From Akkermansiaceae bacterium (GTDB lineage Bacteria > Verrucomicrobiota > Verrucomicrobiia > Verrucomicrobiales > Akkermansiaceae), in contig JACKQB010000010.1 of the NCBI GenBank assembly GCA_024233115.1, forward strand, positions 1 to 51,797: a DNA stretch of 51,797 nt, written 5' to 3'. Of this stretch, positions 6,891-15,806 are shown in pieces (position 1 is the stretch's first letter; every line of letters begins with the position of its first letter). A program made the translations under genes and the position numbers. The notes under the pieces are model-generated. The model was given only the letters and a program-made list of their open reading frames with translations, did not search any database and was not told the DNA's origin.

Positions 6891-9664
6891 TCACGGCAGT
6901 AACTCGATGGAGAAAAACCTCCTTGCTGAACCGACCGGGATATCCTGGGTGGTTTCAGAGAGCGTGCTGTGGGCATCGACATTCGGGATCAAGACTGCCC
7001 AGTCCTTGACCGGAGTCGACAGATCATCGCTGTACAGGATGTTGAATGACAAGCCCGGTGCCGATGGCCAGGCCAGTCTCATGGAGGACGCTGACAGAAG
7101 TGATGGCCGGACTGCAAAGGATGAATTCGGATCCAATGGATCAAGGTCCAGGCGCAGCTCGGAATAGTCATCGATGTTATCGTTGTCTGTATTCGGGTTG
7201 TCAGAATCCGTTTCTGTGAGGCCGACCAAACCATCGCCATCGATATCCTCCAGTAGGTCGGCAAGTCCGTCGCCGTCCGTATCAACGGTATTGCGACCAT
7301 CTACGTGATAGGGGAGGGCAAAGGGATCGTCGGTAGCTGGTCTCGGTGTTGCACTTCCGGTAATCGGCCAAATAGTGCCCAGACTTCCCCATTTTCCGTC
7401 CAGTTCCCGTGCCATCGCCCGCGCCATCCGCACGACCCGTGCAGGTTCTGATGCAGCGACATCGTTCGATTCGGTAGGGTCGGTAGCGAGGTTGAAGAGA
7501 AGGAATGAATCATCGCTATAGCGATAGGCGAGCTTCCAGTCTCCCTCGCGATACCACCCCTTGCTCCCGTTCGGGTAGTGCAGCAGATACCGCTGCGGGC
7601 GATGGAACCCATCTTCTCCACGAAGGTAGCCGCTGAGATCATATCCGTCGGTAAAATGGGATGCGGTCACGTCAACGAGCGACAGAATGTCGGGGCGATG
7701 TCTTCGATGCCCACAATGTCGTGCTCGACGCCACCAGAGGTAATGGGATGGCTCTGCTGCATCGGATGGTTGGTGGTCGGTTTTGCCCACGAAATCATGA
7801 GCGGAACACGGCAGCCGCCCTGGTAGGTCCCATCATTCTTCATCCCGCGCATCGGAAAATCGTTGAAGGGCGCGGCGGGAAGCTGGCCCTGGGTGGTTCT
7901 GTGAACGGGGTTCTCACTGCCGTTATCCCCCAGATGGATAATCAGGGTTTCCTCGGCGATACCCAGTTCCTCCAGATGACGGATGACATCCCCAAGTGAA
8001 ACATCAATGGCTTCCACCATGGTGCAGAATTTTTTGTGGTCGGCATTGAATGCGTCACTGTAATCGCCGGTCGCATCAGGGTTGGTCGTTTCAGGGTCAT
8101 GTACGCCATAGTAGGACATGTAGGCGAAGAAGGGTTCGCCGGCACCGACAGCATTGCCCATTGCCTTGTTTAACTCAATGGTCAGCGCCCTGGTCAAATA
8201 CATTCCAGTTCCCTTGTAATGATCCATGTTTGGCATCGCGCGATTGGTCCCCTCATAACCATCCGACGCATTGGCCACATAACGTGCTGGCTGGCCGCTA
8301 TTTGAACCCGCGATATTGATGTCGAATCCGACAGCCGTTGGGAATTGCGCATAGTCGCCAATTCCTCCCAAATGCCATTTTCCACAATGGATGGCACGGT
8401 AACCCTCGGGCGCCAGCATGTGGGCCAGGGTGACATCGGACGCATCAAACCCCTTGTGACGCCAATTGTTCGGACCAGTTCCAATGTCGCCATCGAAGGC
8501 CAGATGATAGGTAATACCGTGCCGCGCTGGATGTAATCCGGTTAGGATCGATGCACGGGACGAACTGCATTTGGGCGTGGCATAGGCCTGGGTAAACTTC
8601 ATGCCCTGGGATGCCAGCGTTTCAAGATTGGGCGTTTTATGGAGGATATTCAGGTTGGTAATCAGCGGCGTGCCAGTGTCGTCGTATACGCTGTAGGCGA
8701 ATGGCACGGACAGGTCGGTCACCCCCCAGTCATCGACCAGCATCAGCAGGATGTTAGGTTTGTCAGGTAGCATCGTCACCTTCAGATCGGTCTGAACCGT
8801 GCCGACTTCATTGCTGGCAATGAGGGTATAGGTGGTTGTTACCGCAGGTTGCGCGTTCGCTGATCCGCTTGCAGCTACTGATCCGACTGTGCTCAACGTG
8901 ACCGTATCCGCATCCGTGGTATCCCAGCTGAGCACTACCGGCGTGTTCGGCGGCACGGCACGGTCATCCACTGAGAATGAAACGATGGACGGGAAGCCGG
9001 CAATGACCTCAAGGGCCCCGGTCACTTGAATGTTATCGATGGTGTGGGCGCGGGATGTAAATGTATGTGTTGCCGTTGAGTTGCATTGCCAATGGAAGGT
9101 AACTGTCGTGTTGGTCAGTCCGGTGAAATTCGACAGATCAACATTGCCAGCGGCCGAGGCGGGTTCCTGGTAATCGGTTCCGCCATCATGGGTGAAACCA
9201 CCCGTTCCGACTTCAGTGGTGACACCACCAACGGTGATACTCAGCACCCATGCATTGTCCGCGGCAGTGCTCAGCGAACTATAAAAACCGTAATCAAAGG
9301 AAATCGAGTTTAGGTCAAGTGTTCTCCCTGCCGGGACATTCACAGTGAAATGCATCGCGTTCCCGCCCGGTGCAGTGCCACGGCTGGTGACAGCGGCCTT
9401 GGAGCTGCCCAGCGCAGTGCCATTGATACTGCTGACAATCCGACCGTAGTGATCGGCACTCGCATTATCCGTCAACTCAAAATCACTGAAGGTCAAACCT
9501 GCGCCAAGCGTATTCGTATCCGGTGCCGTGTAAACGATAGCCGCCCCCGATCCGTTGATCTTGGTGGCATCATTAAAACCATAGCTGACCGCACCAGCTT
9601 GAACGGTAGCCGGGCCAAACAATAAACCGCTTAGAAAAGAAATAATCGTGATCTCACCAGGCAT
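6891..9664 (-). pseudogene. Exported arylsulfatase-type sulfatase, frameshifted
   Basis: The ATG at 9662-9664 starts a signal peptide. A beta-sandwich domain (about 25-215) follows, then a short Ig-like linker, then the sulfatase domain from KPNILLMLVDDWG. The active-site motif is C-S-S-S-R-A-S-I-L-T-G with Cys at about residue 366 (codon 8567-8569). Catalytic-site partners such as CGKWHLGG and HLGDNGSENP are visible. At about 7683-7686 the frame breaks: VGIEDIAPTF continues as LSLVDVTASHF one frame over, consistent with one lost base. The second part (to the TGA at 6891) completes the sulfatase fold, adds Ca-binding repeats (DTDGDGLADLLEDIDGDG) and ends in a small beta domain. Intact length would be about 924 aa. 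The likely substrate is a sulfated polysaccharide outside the cell (inference). Confidence 0.9.
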
Positions 9665-9705
9665 GTTAGAGTGGGTGTTGGACTTGGAGGCATTTTGATT
9701 CGCGC

Positions 9706-9739
9706 AAGAAAAAAGCCTCCCCAGATTTCCGGAGAGGCT
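9706..9739 (-). terminator. Terminator after the PEP-CTERM gene
   Basis: On the minus strand the stem AGCCTCTCC / GGGGAGGCT (9714-9739) is followed by T-rich sequence including six T. It sits 25 bases past the PEP-CTERM stop and before the sulfatase start, so the two genes are probably separate transcripts or linked by partial readthrough. Confidence 0.8.
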
Positions 9740-9763
9740 AAAACACATTGATTTCAAATTTTT

Positions 9764-10504
9764 CTATTTCCGGCGGCGCAGGATGAGGGCAAGCCCACCG
9801 AGGCCGAGAAGGGCCGTGGTGGATGGCTCGGGAACGGCGGTATATGTAAGGGTAATATCGTCTAACCAGTTGGATTGGTTATCTAAGTTATTGCTTCGCT
9901 GGCCGTCAAAGCCCCAAGTGAAAGTCACCGTGGTGTCGGATAGCGCGGTCAAGGCTGAATCCAATGTGACCGTGTAGGGATTATTGGGATTCCATTGAAA
10001 ATTAGCGCCGCCATTATGTGTCCAGGTTGTGGAGCTACTGTCATAATTGTAAGTGTTGGCACCTTCTTCCACTTGCAGATACCATATGATACCTGAAGTC
10101 GATGCGTTGCTATTGGCATCGTTAAAATAACCGTGTGAGAAACTGATTGTTGTGAGATCCGCATCCGCGCCTGCGGCGATATCGACTGAGAATGACATCG
10201 TCTGTGACTTATTGCCAGCAGTCCAATCATTTCCCTCTGCCGTAATTCCGGCTCGCCCGACACCTGTATTACCTGGGGTCTGGTTTCCAATTTGCCCCTG
10301 GTCTCGGCTGTCACGCAATACAAATGCACCAGGTGAGAGGCCTGGGCCTGTGATTGAATCCGCGCCTGAGTAAGTATCGCATGCCGTTCCATAGACATTG
10401 TCACCTATATTACCCGCTGTTTCGAAATTGTAGACAATCGTGGCCGCAGAAGTGGCGCCAACGAGTAGTGCGCTTGCAAGAGATGTGATAGAGGTCTTTT
10501 TCAT
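9764..10504 (-). CDS. PEP-CTERM sorting-domain protein
   Basis: This 246-aa exported protein starts at the ATG at 10502-10504 with a signal peptide (MKKTSITSLASALLVGATSA). The body is a beta-sandwich. It ends in VPEPSTTALLGLGG, a hydrophobic stretch and RRRK, which is the PEP-CTERM sorting signal processed by exosortase. Such proteins are anchored or released at the cell surface, usually with exopolysaccharide. The body resembles the N-terminal domain of the adjacent sulfatase (D-L-x-x-I-S-F, then T-H-x-G-G, then T-T-V-T-F, then D-x-I-x-x-T). The first 26 codons of the longer open frame lie upstream of the signal peptide and are probably not translated. Confidence 0.9.
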   Translation of the reverse strand: MKKTSITSLASALLVGATSAATIVYNFETAGNIGDNVYGTACDTYSGADSITGPGLSPGAFVLRDSRDQGQIGNQTPGNTGVGRAGITAEGNDWTAGNKSQTMSFSVDIAAGADADLTTISFSHGYFNDANSNASTSGIIWYLQVEEGANTYNYDSSSTTWTHNGGANFQWNPNNPYTVTLDSALTALSDTTVTFTWGFDGQRSNNLDNQSNWLDDITLTYTAVPEPSTTALLGLGGLALILRRRK

Positions 10505-10819
10505 GATATGTATTTTTGTTCGGGCTAGATCCGACGTCGTGACTCGCTTTCCATCGAAATGGGAAAGCCTGATCTTCGCCATTCGAGATGTATACTATCT
10601 AAAACCCCCAGCGCTGTCTACGGCGCGATCGCGCCCTTTTTTTTCTTGGAACCAACACCTGTCGGTGCATCAACTCAGAATAGGGGGGTGACAGAAACTG
10701 CAACAGAATCGATGTCGGGCAAACTGGCCAATATGAGTCCATCTGGCTAGGTGCGCGATCGCGCCGCTTGAATTTGGTATTGTTTGTTATGGTCGACCGA
10801 TTCATCCTGACCGTATCAA
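10505..10819. promoter_or_regulatory. Divergent promoter region with twin palindromes
   Basis: This 315-base spacer separates the PEP-CTERM gene (leftward) from the kinase gene (rightward). It carries the palindrome GCGCGATCGCGC twice, at 10623-10634 and 10753-10764. The first copy is extended to GGCGCGATCGCGCC and followed by CTTTTTTTT, which also looks like a small plus-strand terminator although no plus-strand gene precedes it. Paired identical palindromes 130 bases apart in a divergent spacer suggest a regulator binding site, possibly for the response regulator encoded next to it. Confidence 0.55.
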
Positions 10820-12808
10820 ATGATGTATTGGCCAGAGAGATTACTTTTTGGGGCGGCACTGGCACTGGTGCTTCTAGCCTCCGAGGGCATGCTTTCCGCT
10901 GCCACAGCTGCCGAGGATTCCTATTCCGAACTTTCCATCGAGGAAATTGAAGAGGCGATCAAAACCACGCAGGCCGAGCTTGATCAGCTTCCGTTGCGGC
11001 TCATCCGAGAATCCGGTGGCACCCTGGGACTACGGATCAATGGAAAGGACAACAAACCGGAGAAATCCTGGGTGGAGGTCGACCTCGGGGAGCGTAGGAA
11101 GTTTGACTGTATCATGCTGGTGCCCGTTGTTTTCATCGATGAGAACCAAGCATCCTCCACCTTTGCATTCCCCAGGAACTTCCAAATACGAAGCTATAGC
11201 AGCGCAGAGGATGAGATCGGCCAGTTATTGTTCGACTCCGCCACAGCGCCCCTGACACCTTTTCCCAGCAAGTCTCCAGTCATTATCGACTGTCCGGGGG
11301 CTGCAGCCCAGCGGGTCCGGTTTATCCCCATGGAGCTGCATCAGGTGTTTGACGAGGCCGGATACATCTATTGCTTGAGCGAGCTACTGGTCTTCGACGG
11401 CAATCACAATCTGGCGCTCCGCAAACCCGTGTCCACCCGTCACTGGACGCGACACAACCCCACCTGGCACAAGCAATACCTGACCGATGGCTACCTGCCC
11501 TATACCGTTCCCAGCACCAGGGGAGAGAGTAGTATCAACGGCAGCCGTATGTTTGTTCCGGCAAGGACGAACAGCCCGGCAACCATCACAATCGATCTCG
11601 GCAGTGAACAGCAGATAGATGAAGTCCGTCTCTACCCGTTACATCCGGACCGGAACTTCGCCGTATTCCATAAAGCGGCCATGGGCTTCCCCAGGAGGTT
11701 CGATATCGAGGTCTCCAAAGATGCCGGATTCAGCTCGCCCTCGACCATTTTCCAAGCCGGATCTGCCGGGTTTTTATCTCCGGGCCACCGGCTTGTTTGC
11801 TTTTCCGCAAACGGTACCCGCGGCCGCTATGTCCGGATCAGTGCCAGCAGTTTACCGCAACACCCACAGCGGAAAGGTTCCATTTTTGCATTTGCAGAAA
11901 TCGAAGTCCTGGCAAAAGGCGAGGTCGTATCCCGTGGTATGGATGTGGATTTCTCACACGACATTGATATCAAACATTTCCCCCCTTCGATGCTGGTCGA
12001 CGGCATGTCTTCTAACGGCACCATCCTTCCACTGCGCTCCTGGTTAACCGGACTGGCAAAGCGTAACGAACTGGAAGTCCAGCTCGCAGCGCTAAATACG
12101 GTGCTGCAGGACCGGTATCTCCGCCAAACACGCATCGCACAAGGCTTGAGGTGGGGCATCGGCATCGTATTATTTATCACGCTGGCAGTCTATTTATGGC
12201 AACGCATCGTCCGCCAACAACAAATCCTTCGCCTACGCGAGGACCTCGCCGCCGACCTGCACGATGAAATTGGCGGCAACTTCAGCGGCATTGCGCTGCT
12301 TTCCGACGAGCTCGCAAATGAGGAAGACATGCCGGAGGATCACATTCCGCAGCTCACTAACATTGCAAACGTCGCGCGGAGTAGCGCGGTCAACGCACGC
12401 TCCCTGGTACGCTTTCTCGAATCCCGCTACGTCACCGGAAAGCTGCTCGAAGAAATGCAGACAACAGCCAAAATCCTTCTGACCCAACACCGGTATCAAT
12501 TTGACGTCGAGGGCTACAGACATGTCAGTAAACTCGAACCGAAAGACAAGTGGCATCTACTCCTGTTTTTCAAGGAGGCTCTGAACAACATCGTGAAACA
12601 CGCCGATGCCACGGACGTGGATATCAACTTGCATTTCAACGCTCAGAAAATGACACTCTCCATCGTCGATAATGGCAAGGGGCTCGACGACAGCAAGACC
12701 CGCCCTCCTGCCCACCTCACTACGCGGGCGCAGAAACTCAACGCAAGACTTCAATTTTCCACACCGTCCGATGGCGGCACAGCAATCCTATTGGAGAAAC
12801 AACTATGA
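10820..12808 (+). CDS. Sensor histidine kinase with two discoidin-like sensor domains
   Basis: This 662-aa protein has a signal-anchor (about 6-30), then two extracytoplasmic beta-sandwich domains of F5/8C (discoidin) type. The first (about 50-195) has KSWVEVDLGERRKFDCIMLVP and the second (about 200-370) has ATITIDLGSEQQIDEVRLYP and ends RYVRISASSLP. A membrane helix (about 441-460) leads to a HisKA_3 dimerisation helix with the phospho-acceptor His in DLHDEIGG (about 480). A HATPase core follows (FFKEALNNIVKHADA, then IVDNGKGLDD). HisKA_3 kinases pair with LuxR/NarL regulators, and one follows with a 4-base ATGA overlap. Discoidin domains commonly bind carbohydrate, so a polysaccharide signal is a reasonable inference given the sulfatase next door. 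Confidence 0.9.
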   Translation: MMYWPERLLFGAALALVLLASEGMLSAATAAEDSYSELSIEEIEEAIKTTQAELDQLPLRLIRESGGTLGLRINGKDNKPEKSWVEVDLGERRKFDCIMLVPVVFIDENQASSTFAFPRNFQIRSYSSAEDEIGQLLFDSATAPLTPFPSKSPVIIDCPGAAAQRVRFIPMELHQVFDEAGYIYCLSELLVFDGNHNLALRKPVSTRHWTRHNPTWHKQYLTDGYLPYTVPSTRGESSINGSRMFVPARTNSPATITIDLGSEQQIDEVRLYPLHPDRNFAVFHKAAMGFPRRFDIEVSKDAGFSSPSTIFQAGSAGFLSPGHRLVCFSANGTRGRYVRISASSLPQHPQRKGSIFAFAEIEVLAKGEVVSRGMDVDFSHDIDIKHFPPSMLVDGMSSNGTILPLRSWLTGLAKRNELEVQLAALNTVLQDRYLRQTRIAQGLRWGIGIVLFITLAVYLWQRIVRQQQILRLREDLAADLHDEIGGNFSGIALLSDELANEEDMPEDHIPQLTNIANVARSSAVNARSLVRFLESRYVTGKLLEEMQTTAKILLTQHRYQFDVEGYRHVSKLEPKDKWHLLLFFKEALNNIVKHADATDVDINLHFNAQKMTLSIVDNGKGLDDSKTRPPAHLTTRAQKLNARLQFSTPSDGGTAILLEKQL

Positions 12809-13461
12809 GCGAACAAGCTATCCAGATTATGGTGGTGGAGGACAACACCGTGTTCCGCCATGCCATTAGCTCCTCACTGAACAGACAAGAGGGGTTCCAT
12901 TGTGCGGCGGAAGCGTCGACCAGTGATGAAGCCTTCCAGCTTTTGAGCGACGGGGGAGTGCAGCCTGACATTATCCTGCTGGATTTGAAGATGCCGGGCA
13001 CACACGGACTTGATGCCATCCCACGCCTCCTGGAGCTGTCGCCCCCAAGCCGCATCATCATTCTGAGTCAATCCGACCATGAAGTTCATGTACTGCAGGC
13101 GATCACCCGCGGAGCCTCCGGCTACCTGCTCAAAACCGCCACCCGTAGTGAAATACTAGGCAGTATTGAGGAGGTCTATCAAGGCGGGGCAAGCATCGAC
13201 CCCAAGCTTGCACACATCACCATGCAGCTGATTCGCCGCATCCAGCCCGAAGCACCCGGGGAAGGAGGGCGGATACTCAACGCCCGCGAACTTGAAGTCC
13301 TCCAACTACTCAGCGATGGCCTGGTAAAAAAGGAGATCGCGGAAAAATTGAACCTGTCCCCGCACGGCATCGACAAGCGCATGCGTCGTATCTACGACAA
13401 ACTCCAGGTCCACAACGTCGCAGCCGCCGTCGCCACCGCCGTGCGCAATGGTTGGATTTGA
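12805..13461 (+). CDS. NarL/LuxR-type response regulator
   Basis: This 218-aa protein has a receiver domain with the acidic pair in VVEDN (12-13), the phospho-acceptor Asp60 in ILLDLKMPG and the conserved Lys in GYLLKTAT (about 111). The C-terminal LuxR helix-turn-helix spans about 156-202 (LNARELEVLQLLSDGL, then KKEIAEKLNLSPHGIDKRM). Its start codon overlaps the kinase stop (ATGA at 12805-12808), so the two are translationally coupled and almost certainly partners. Likely targets are the divergent PEP-CTERM/sulfatase side, through the palindromes at 10623 and 10753, but this is inference. Confidence 0.93.
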   Translation: MSEQAIQIMVVEDNTVFRHAISSSLNRQEGFHCAAEASTSDEAFQLLSDGGVQPDIILLDLKMPGTHGLDAIPRLLELSPPSRIIILSQSDHEVHVLQAITRGASGYLLKTATRSEILGSIEEVYQGGASIDPKLAHITMQLIRRIQPEAPGEGGRILNARELEVLQLLSDGLVKKEIAEKLNLSPHGIDKRMRRIYDKLQVHNVAAAVATAVRNGWI

Positions 13462-13614
13462 TGTATACGGCGGCCCCCGGGCCAGCAAACTGTCCGGTTT
13501 TTCCTGACCGGTTCAATTCCGACATAATGATCAGTTAGCATTGACCGGAACCCGGTGCTCGCATAGTTAATCACGTATTATCAACCCACCCGACAAACCC
13601 ATACATTAGAAACC

Positions 13615-14718
13615 ATGAGCTTGGCACACCTCGCAATTGCAAAGACAGACGATTTGCCGATCAGGCACGAAGGAAACGTACACAGCGGCAAAGTGCGGTC
13701 GGTTTATTGGCTGACGGCTGAAGACAGTGCCAGGATCATCGGCGAGCGTGGATATGATGTGGCTCCCGGCACCACGCTGGCTGTCATGGTGATCAGCGAC
13801 CGGATCTCGGCGTATGAAATCATCTGGCAGGGGGAGGACGGCTTGCAGGGGGTTCCCGGCAAGGGGGCGTCCCTCAATGCCACGGCACTGCATTGGTTCC
13901 AGGAATTTGAAAAAGCAGGCCTGGCGGGCAATCATATCCTGGAGTCACCCCATCCCCTGGTGTGGATTGTGCAAAAAGCCGCCCCCGTGATGGTGGAGGG
14001 GATTGCCCGGCAGTACATCACCGGCAGCATGTGGCGCGGTTATGCCCGGGGCGAACGCAGCATTTGCGGTATCCCGCTTCCGGAAGGACTGGAAAACGGG
14101 CAGAAGCTCGACCAGCTTCTGATCACACCCTCCACCAAAGGCATCCTTGCAGGCATTCCCGGCGTTCCGGAAAAGGACGATGTGGATGTTTCCCGGGAGC
14201 AGATCCTTGCAAACCACCAGGCCTTTGCCTTCCGTCAGCCTGGGGATGTCGCGCGCTATGAGACGTTGCTCGCAGAGGGCTTCAAGATGATTTCCGACCA
14301 GGCGGCCAACGCTGGCCAGTTGCTGGTGGATACCAAGTTTGAATTCGGCTATGTGCCCAACTCATCGGGCGATGGTTATTCGATGATTTACATCGACGAG
14401 GTCGGCACGCTGGATTCATCCCGTTACTGGGATAAGGAAGCCTATGCCGAAGGCAAGATCGTGGAAAACTCCAAGGAGATGTTCCGCAAGTTCCTCTGTG
14501 ACTCCGTGCCGGAAGCGGATGTCCTGCTCAACAAGGAGCGGATGGCTGAGCGCGAGGAGTTAGGGAAGTCGTTCAAAGTCCCCGTCGAAGCCCTGATGGC
14601 AACCAGCGAGCTCTACAAAAACACCGCGGAACAACTGACCGGACAGCCGGTTCCGGAAATTGCCAACGCCCGCCAAGAAATCCTGGACGCCCTTGCTGCC
14701 TACGGGATTGTTGAGTAA
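13615..14718 (+). CDS. purC: SAICAR synthetase
   Basis: This enzyme joins aspartate to CAIR using ATP, in de novo purine synthesis. At 367 aa it belongs to the longer form of the family. GNVHSGKVRSVYWL is the ATP-binding opening, VISDRISAYEII carries the conserved SDRxSA(F/Y) motif, and RQYITGSMWRGY and DTKFEFGY are the substrate and metal-binding stretches. SMIYIDEVGTLDSSRYW matches the conserved D-E-x-x-T-x-D-S-S-R(Y/F)W. It starts at the ATG at 13615. It is convergent with engB. A second purine gene, purL, lies at 27257. Confidence 0.97.
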   Translation: MSLAHLAIAKTDDLPIRHEGNVHSGKVRSVYWLTAEDSARIIGERGYDVAPGTTLAVMVISDRISAYEIIWQGEDGLQGVPGKGASLNATALHWFQEFEKAGLAGNHILESPHPLVWIVQKAAPVMVEGIARQYITGSMWRGYARGERSICGIPLPEGLENGQKLDQLLITPSTKGILAGIPGVPEKDDVDVSREQILANHQAFAFRQPGDVARYETLLAEGFKMISDQAANAGQLLVDTKFEFGYVPNSSGDGYSMIYIDEVGTLDSSRYWDKEAYAEGKIVENSKEMFRKFLCDSVPEADVLLNKERMAEREELGKSFKVPVEALMATSELYKNTAEQLTGQPVPEIANARQEILDALAAYGIVE

Positions 14719-14723
14719 AAGCA

Positions 14724-14744
14724 GGGCAGCTTGCAAGCTTGCCC
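14724..14744. terminator. Inverted repeat between convergent purC and engB
   Basis: GGGCA-GCTTGCAAGC-TTGCCC forms a near-perfect palindrome just after the purC stop and before the engB stop. It has no clear T-run on either side, so it may act as a weak bidirectional terminator or transcript stabiliser. Confidence 0.5.
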
Positions 14745-14748
14745 AACG

Positions 14749-15345
14749 CTATCGCATGGCAACGGCCTCGCCGATAAAATGGAGGATCTCCTTACGTCCG
14801 TCACCCGTCTTGGCTGATGTCATGTAGACCCTTGGCAGGCCTTCACAAAATTCGGACATCGCCTCCTTGAACAAATCAATGTTGCGCGTCACGGCTCCAG
14901 GTTTCATCTTGTCGGTTTTCGTGAAGACCAGCACAAAGGGGACCTCGTATTCGATCAGCCAGGCGGTGAACTCGAGATCCAGTTTCTGCGGTGTCAGCCG
15001 GGAATCGATCAATACAAAGACACAACGCAGGTTTCCACGGTTGACCAGGTAGTCGGAGACAAACTCGTTGAATTTTCCACGGTGATGCCCCGCTGCCTTG
15101 GCGTAGCCGTATCCGGGCAGGTCAACCAGCGACCATTTCCTGTTGATCAGGAAAAAGTTAATCAACCGTGTGCGCCCCGGGGTGCTGGAAACCACGGCGA
15201 GGTCCTTCCTGTTGGTCAGCGCATTGATCAGCGATGATTTACCGACGTTCGACCTGCCGATGAAGGCAAACTCAGGCAGGCTGGACTCCGGGCACGTGGC
15301 CAGGTCAGGGGAGCTGGTTTCAAATGTGGCCGACTGGATTTGCAT
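14749..15345 (-). CDS. engB: GTP-binding ribosome assembly protein EngB/YsxC
   Basis: This is a small (198 aa) GTPase for late large-subunit assembly. The P-loop is GRSNVGKSS (30-38), TPGRT is the G2 loop, DLPGYGYAK is G3, FTKTDK is G4 and TSAKTGDG is G5. All are complete and in order, and the length is usual for the family. It starts at the ATG at 15343-15345. The gene stands alone between purC and a non-coding spacer. Confidence 0.97.
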   Translation of the reverse strand: MQIQSATFETSSPDLATCPESSLPEFAFIGRSNVGKSSLINALTNRKDLAVVSSTPGRTRLINFFLINRKWSLVDLPGYGYAKAAGHHRGKFNEFVSDYLVNRGNLRCVFVLIDSRLTPQKLDLEFTAWLIEYEVPFVLVFTKTDKMKPGAVTRNIDLFKEAMSEFCEGLPRVYMTSAKTGDGRKEILHFIGEAVAMR

Positions 15346-15458
15346 GCCCTGTCATTGTCTGCAATCCGGGCAAGTGGCAATCAAAAAGAAAAGCCGCGGT
15401 TTTAGTGAAAGTAGTTCTGTCTAATGATGACATTTATTAGGAAGTATGTGCCGCCACA

Positions 15459-15496
15459 ACCTTCTGAGTGAAGGTGCGTATCTCCCCAGTGATACG
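15459..15496. other. Two adjacent small hairpins in a non-coding spacer
   Basis: ACCTTC-tgagt-GAAGGT (15459-15475) is followed one base later by CGTAT-ctccccagtg-ATACG (15477-15496). The spacer from 15346 to 15806 has no convincing gene. The pair could be part of a small RNA or a leader, but no promoter or terminator was recognised. Confidence 0.35.
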
Positions 15497-15595
15497 TATA
15501 GCATTGCTTACATTATGGGAATCAATAATCAATCAAAAATAGTTGACTGTGCAAATTGAATCTGCTCTTTGAGTCTTGCCTAACAATCATTGGGT

Positions 15596-15753
15596 GGGGA
15601 ATTAAGAAGCCTCGAAACAGGTGGTTCGATGAGTACCACAAACTCGTCGCCAAACCGACAAAGGTCGGGGAGGCGGCGGTGTATGTCCAAGCCGACCTTT
15701 TTGGGAAGCCAAAGATCGTCGCGGTCGACCTGTTTCGATCTTCTTAACTCCCC
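15596..15753. repeat. Nested inverted-repeat element, about 158 bp
   Basis: The outer arms are 15596-15622 and 15728-15753. They share GGGGAnTTAAGAAG and TCGAAACAGGT in inverted orientation with only two or three differences. Inside are GTGGT/ACCAC (15621-15639) and a 9-bp perfect pair AAAGGTCGG (15660-15668) and CCGACCTTT (15692-15700). The whole could be a non-autonomous MITE-like element or a structured RNA. A short plus-strand open frame crosses it but resembles no family I know. It ends 53 bases before the start of the exported protein at 15807. Confidence 0.65.
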
Positions 15754-15806
15754 GTCCACCTGGGATGGCTCCCTTTGTTTGGTTCCAATACTATACCCCC
15801 CAAAAA

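Noticed and set aside
10622..10644. GGCGCGATCGCGCC followed by eight T as a rho-independent terminator.
   Set aside because: No plus-strand gene precedes it and the same palindrome recurs 130 bases later without a T-run, so a binding site is the better reading.
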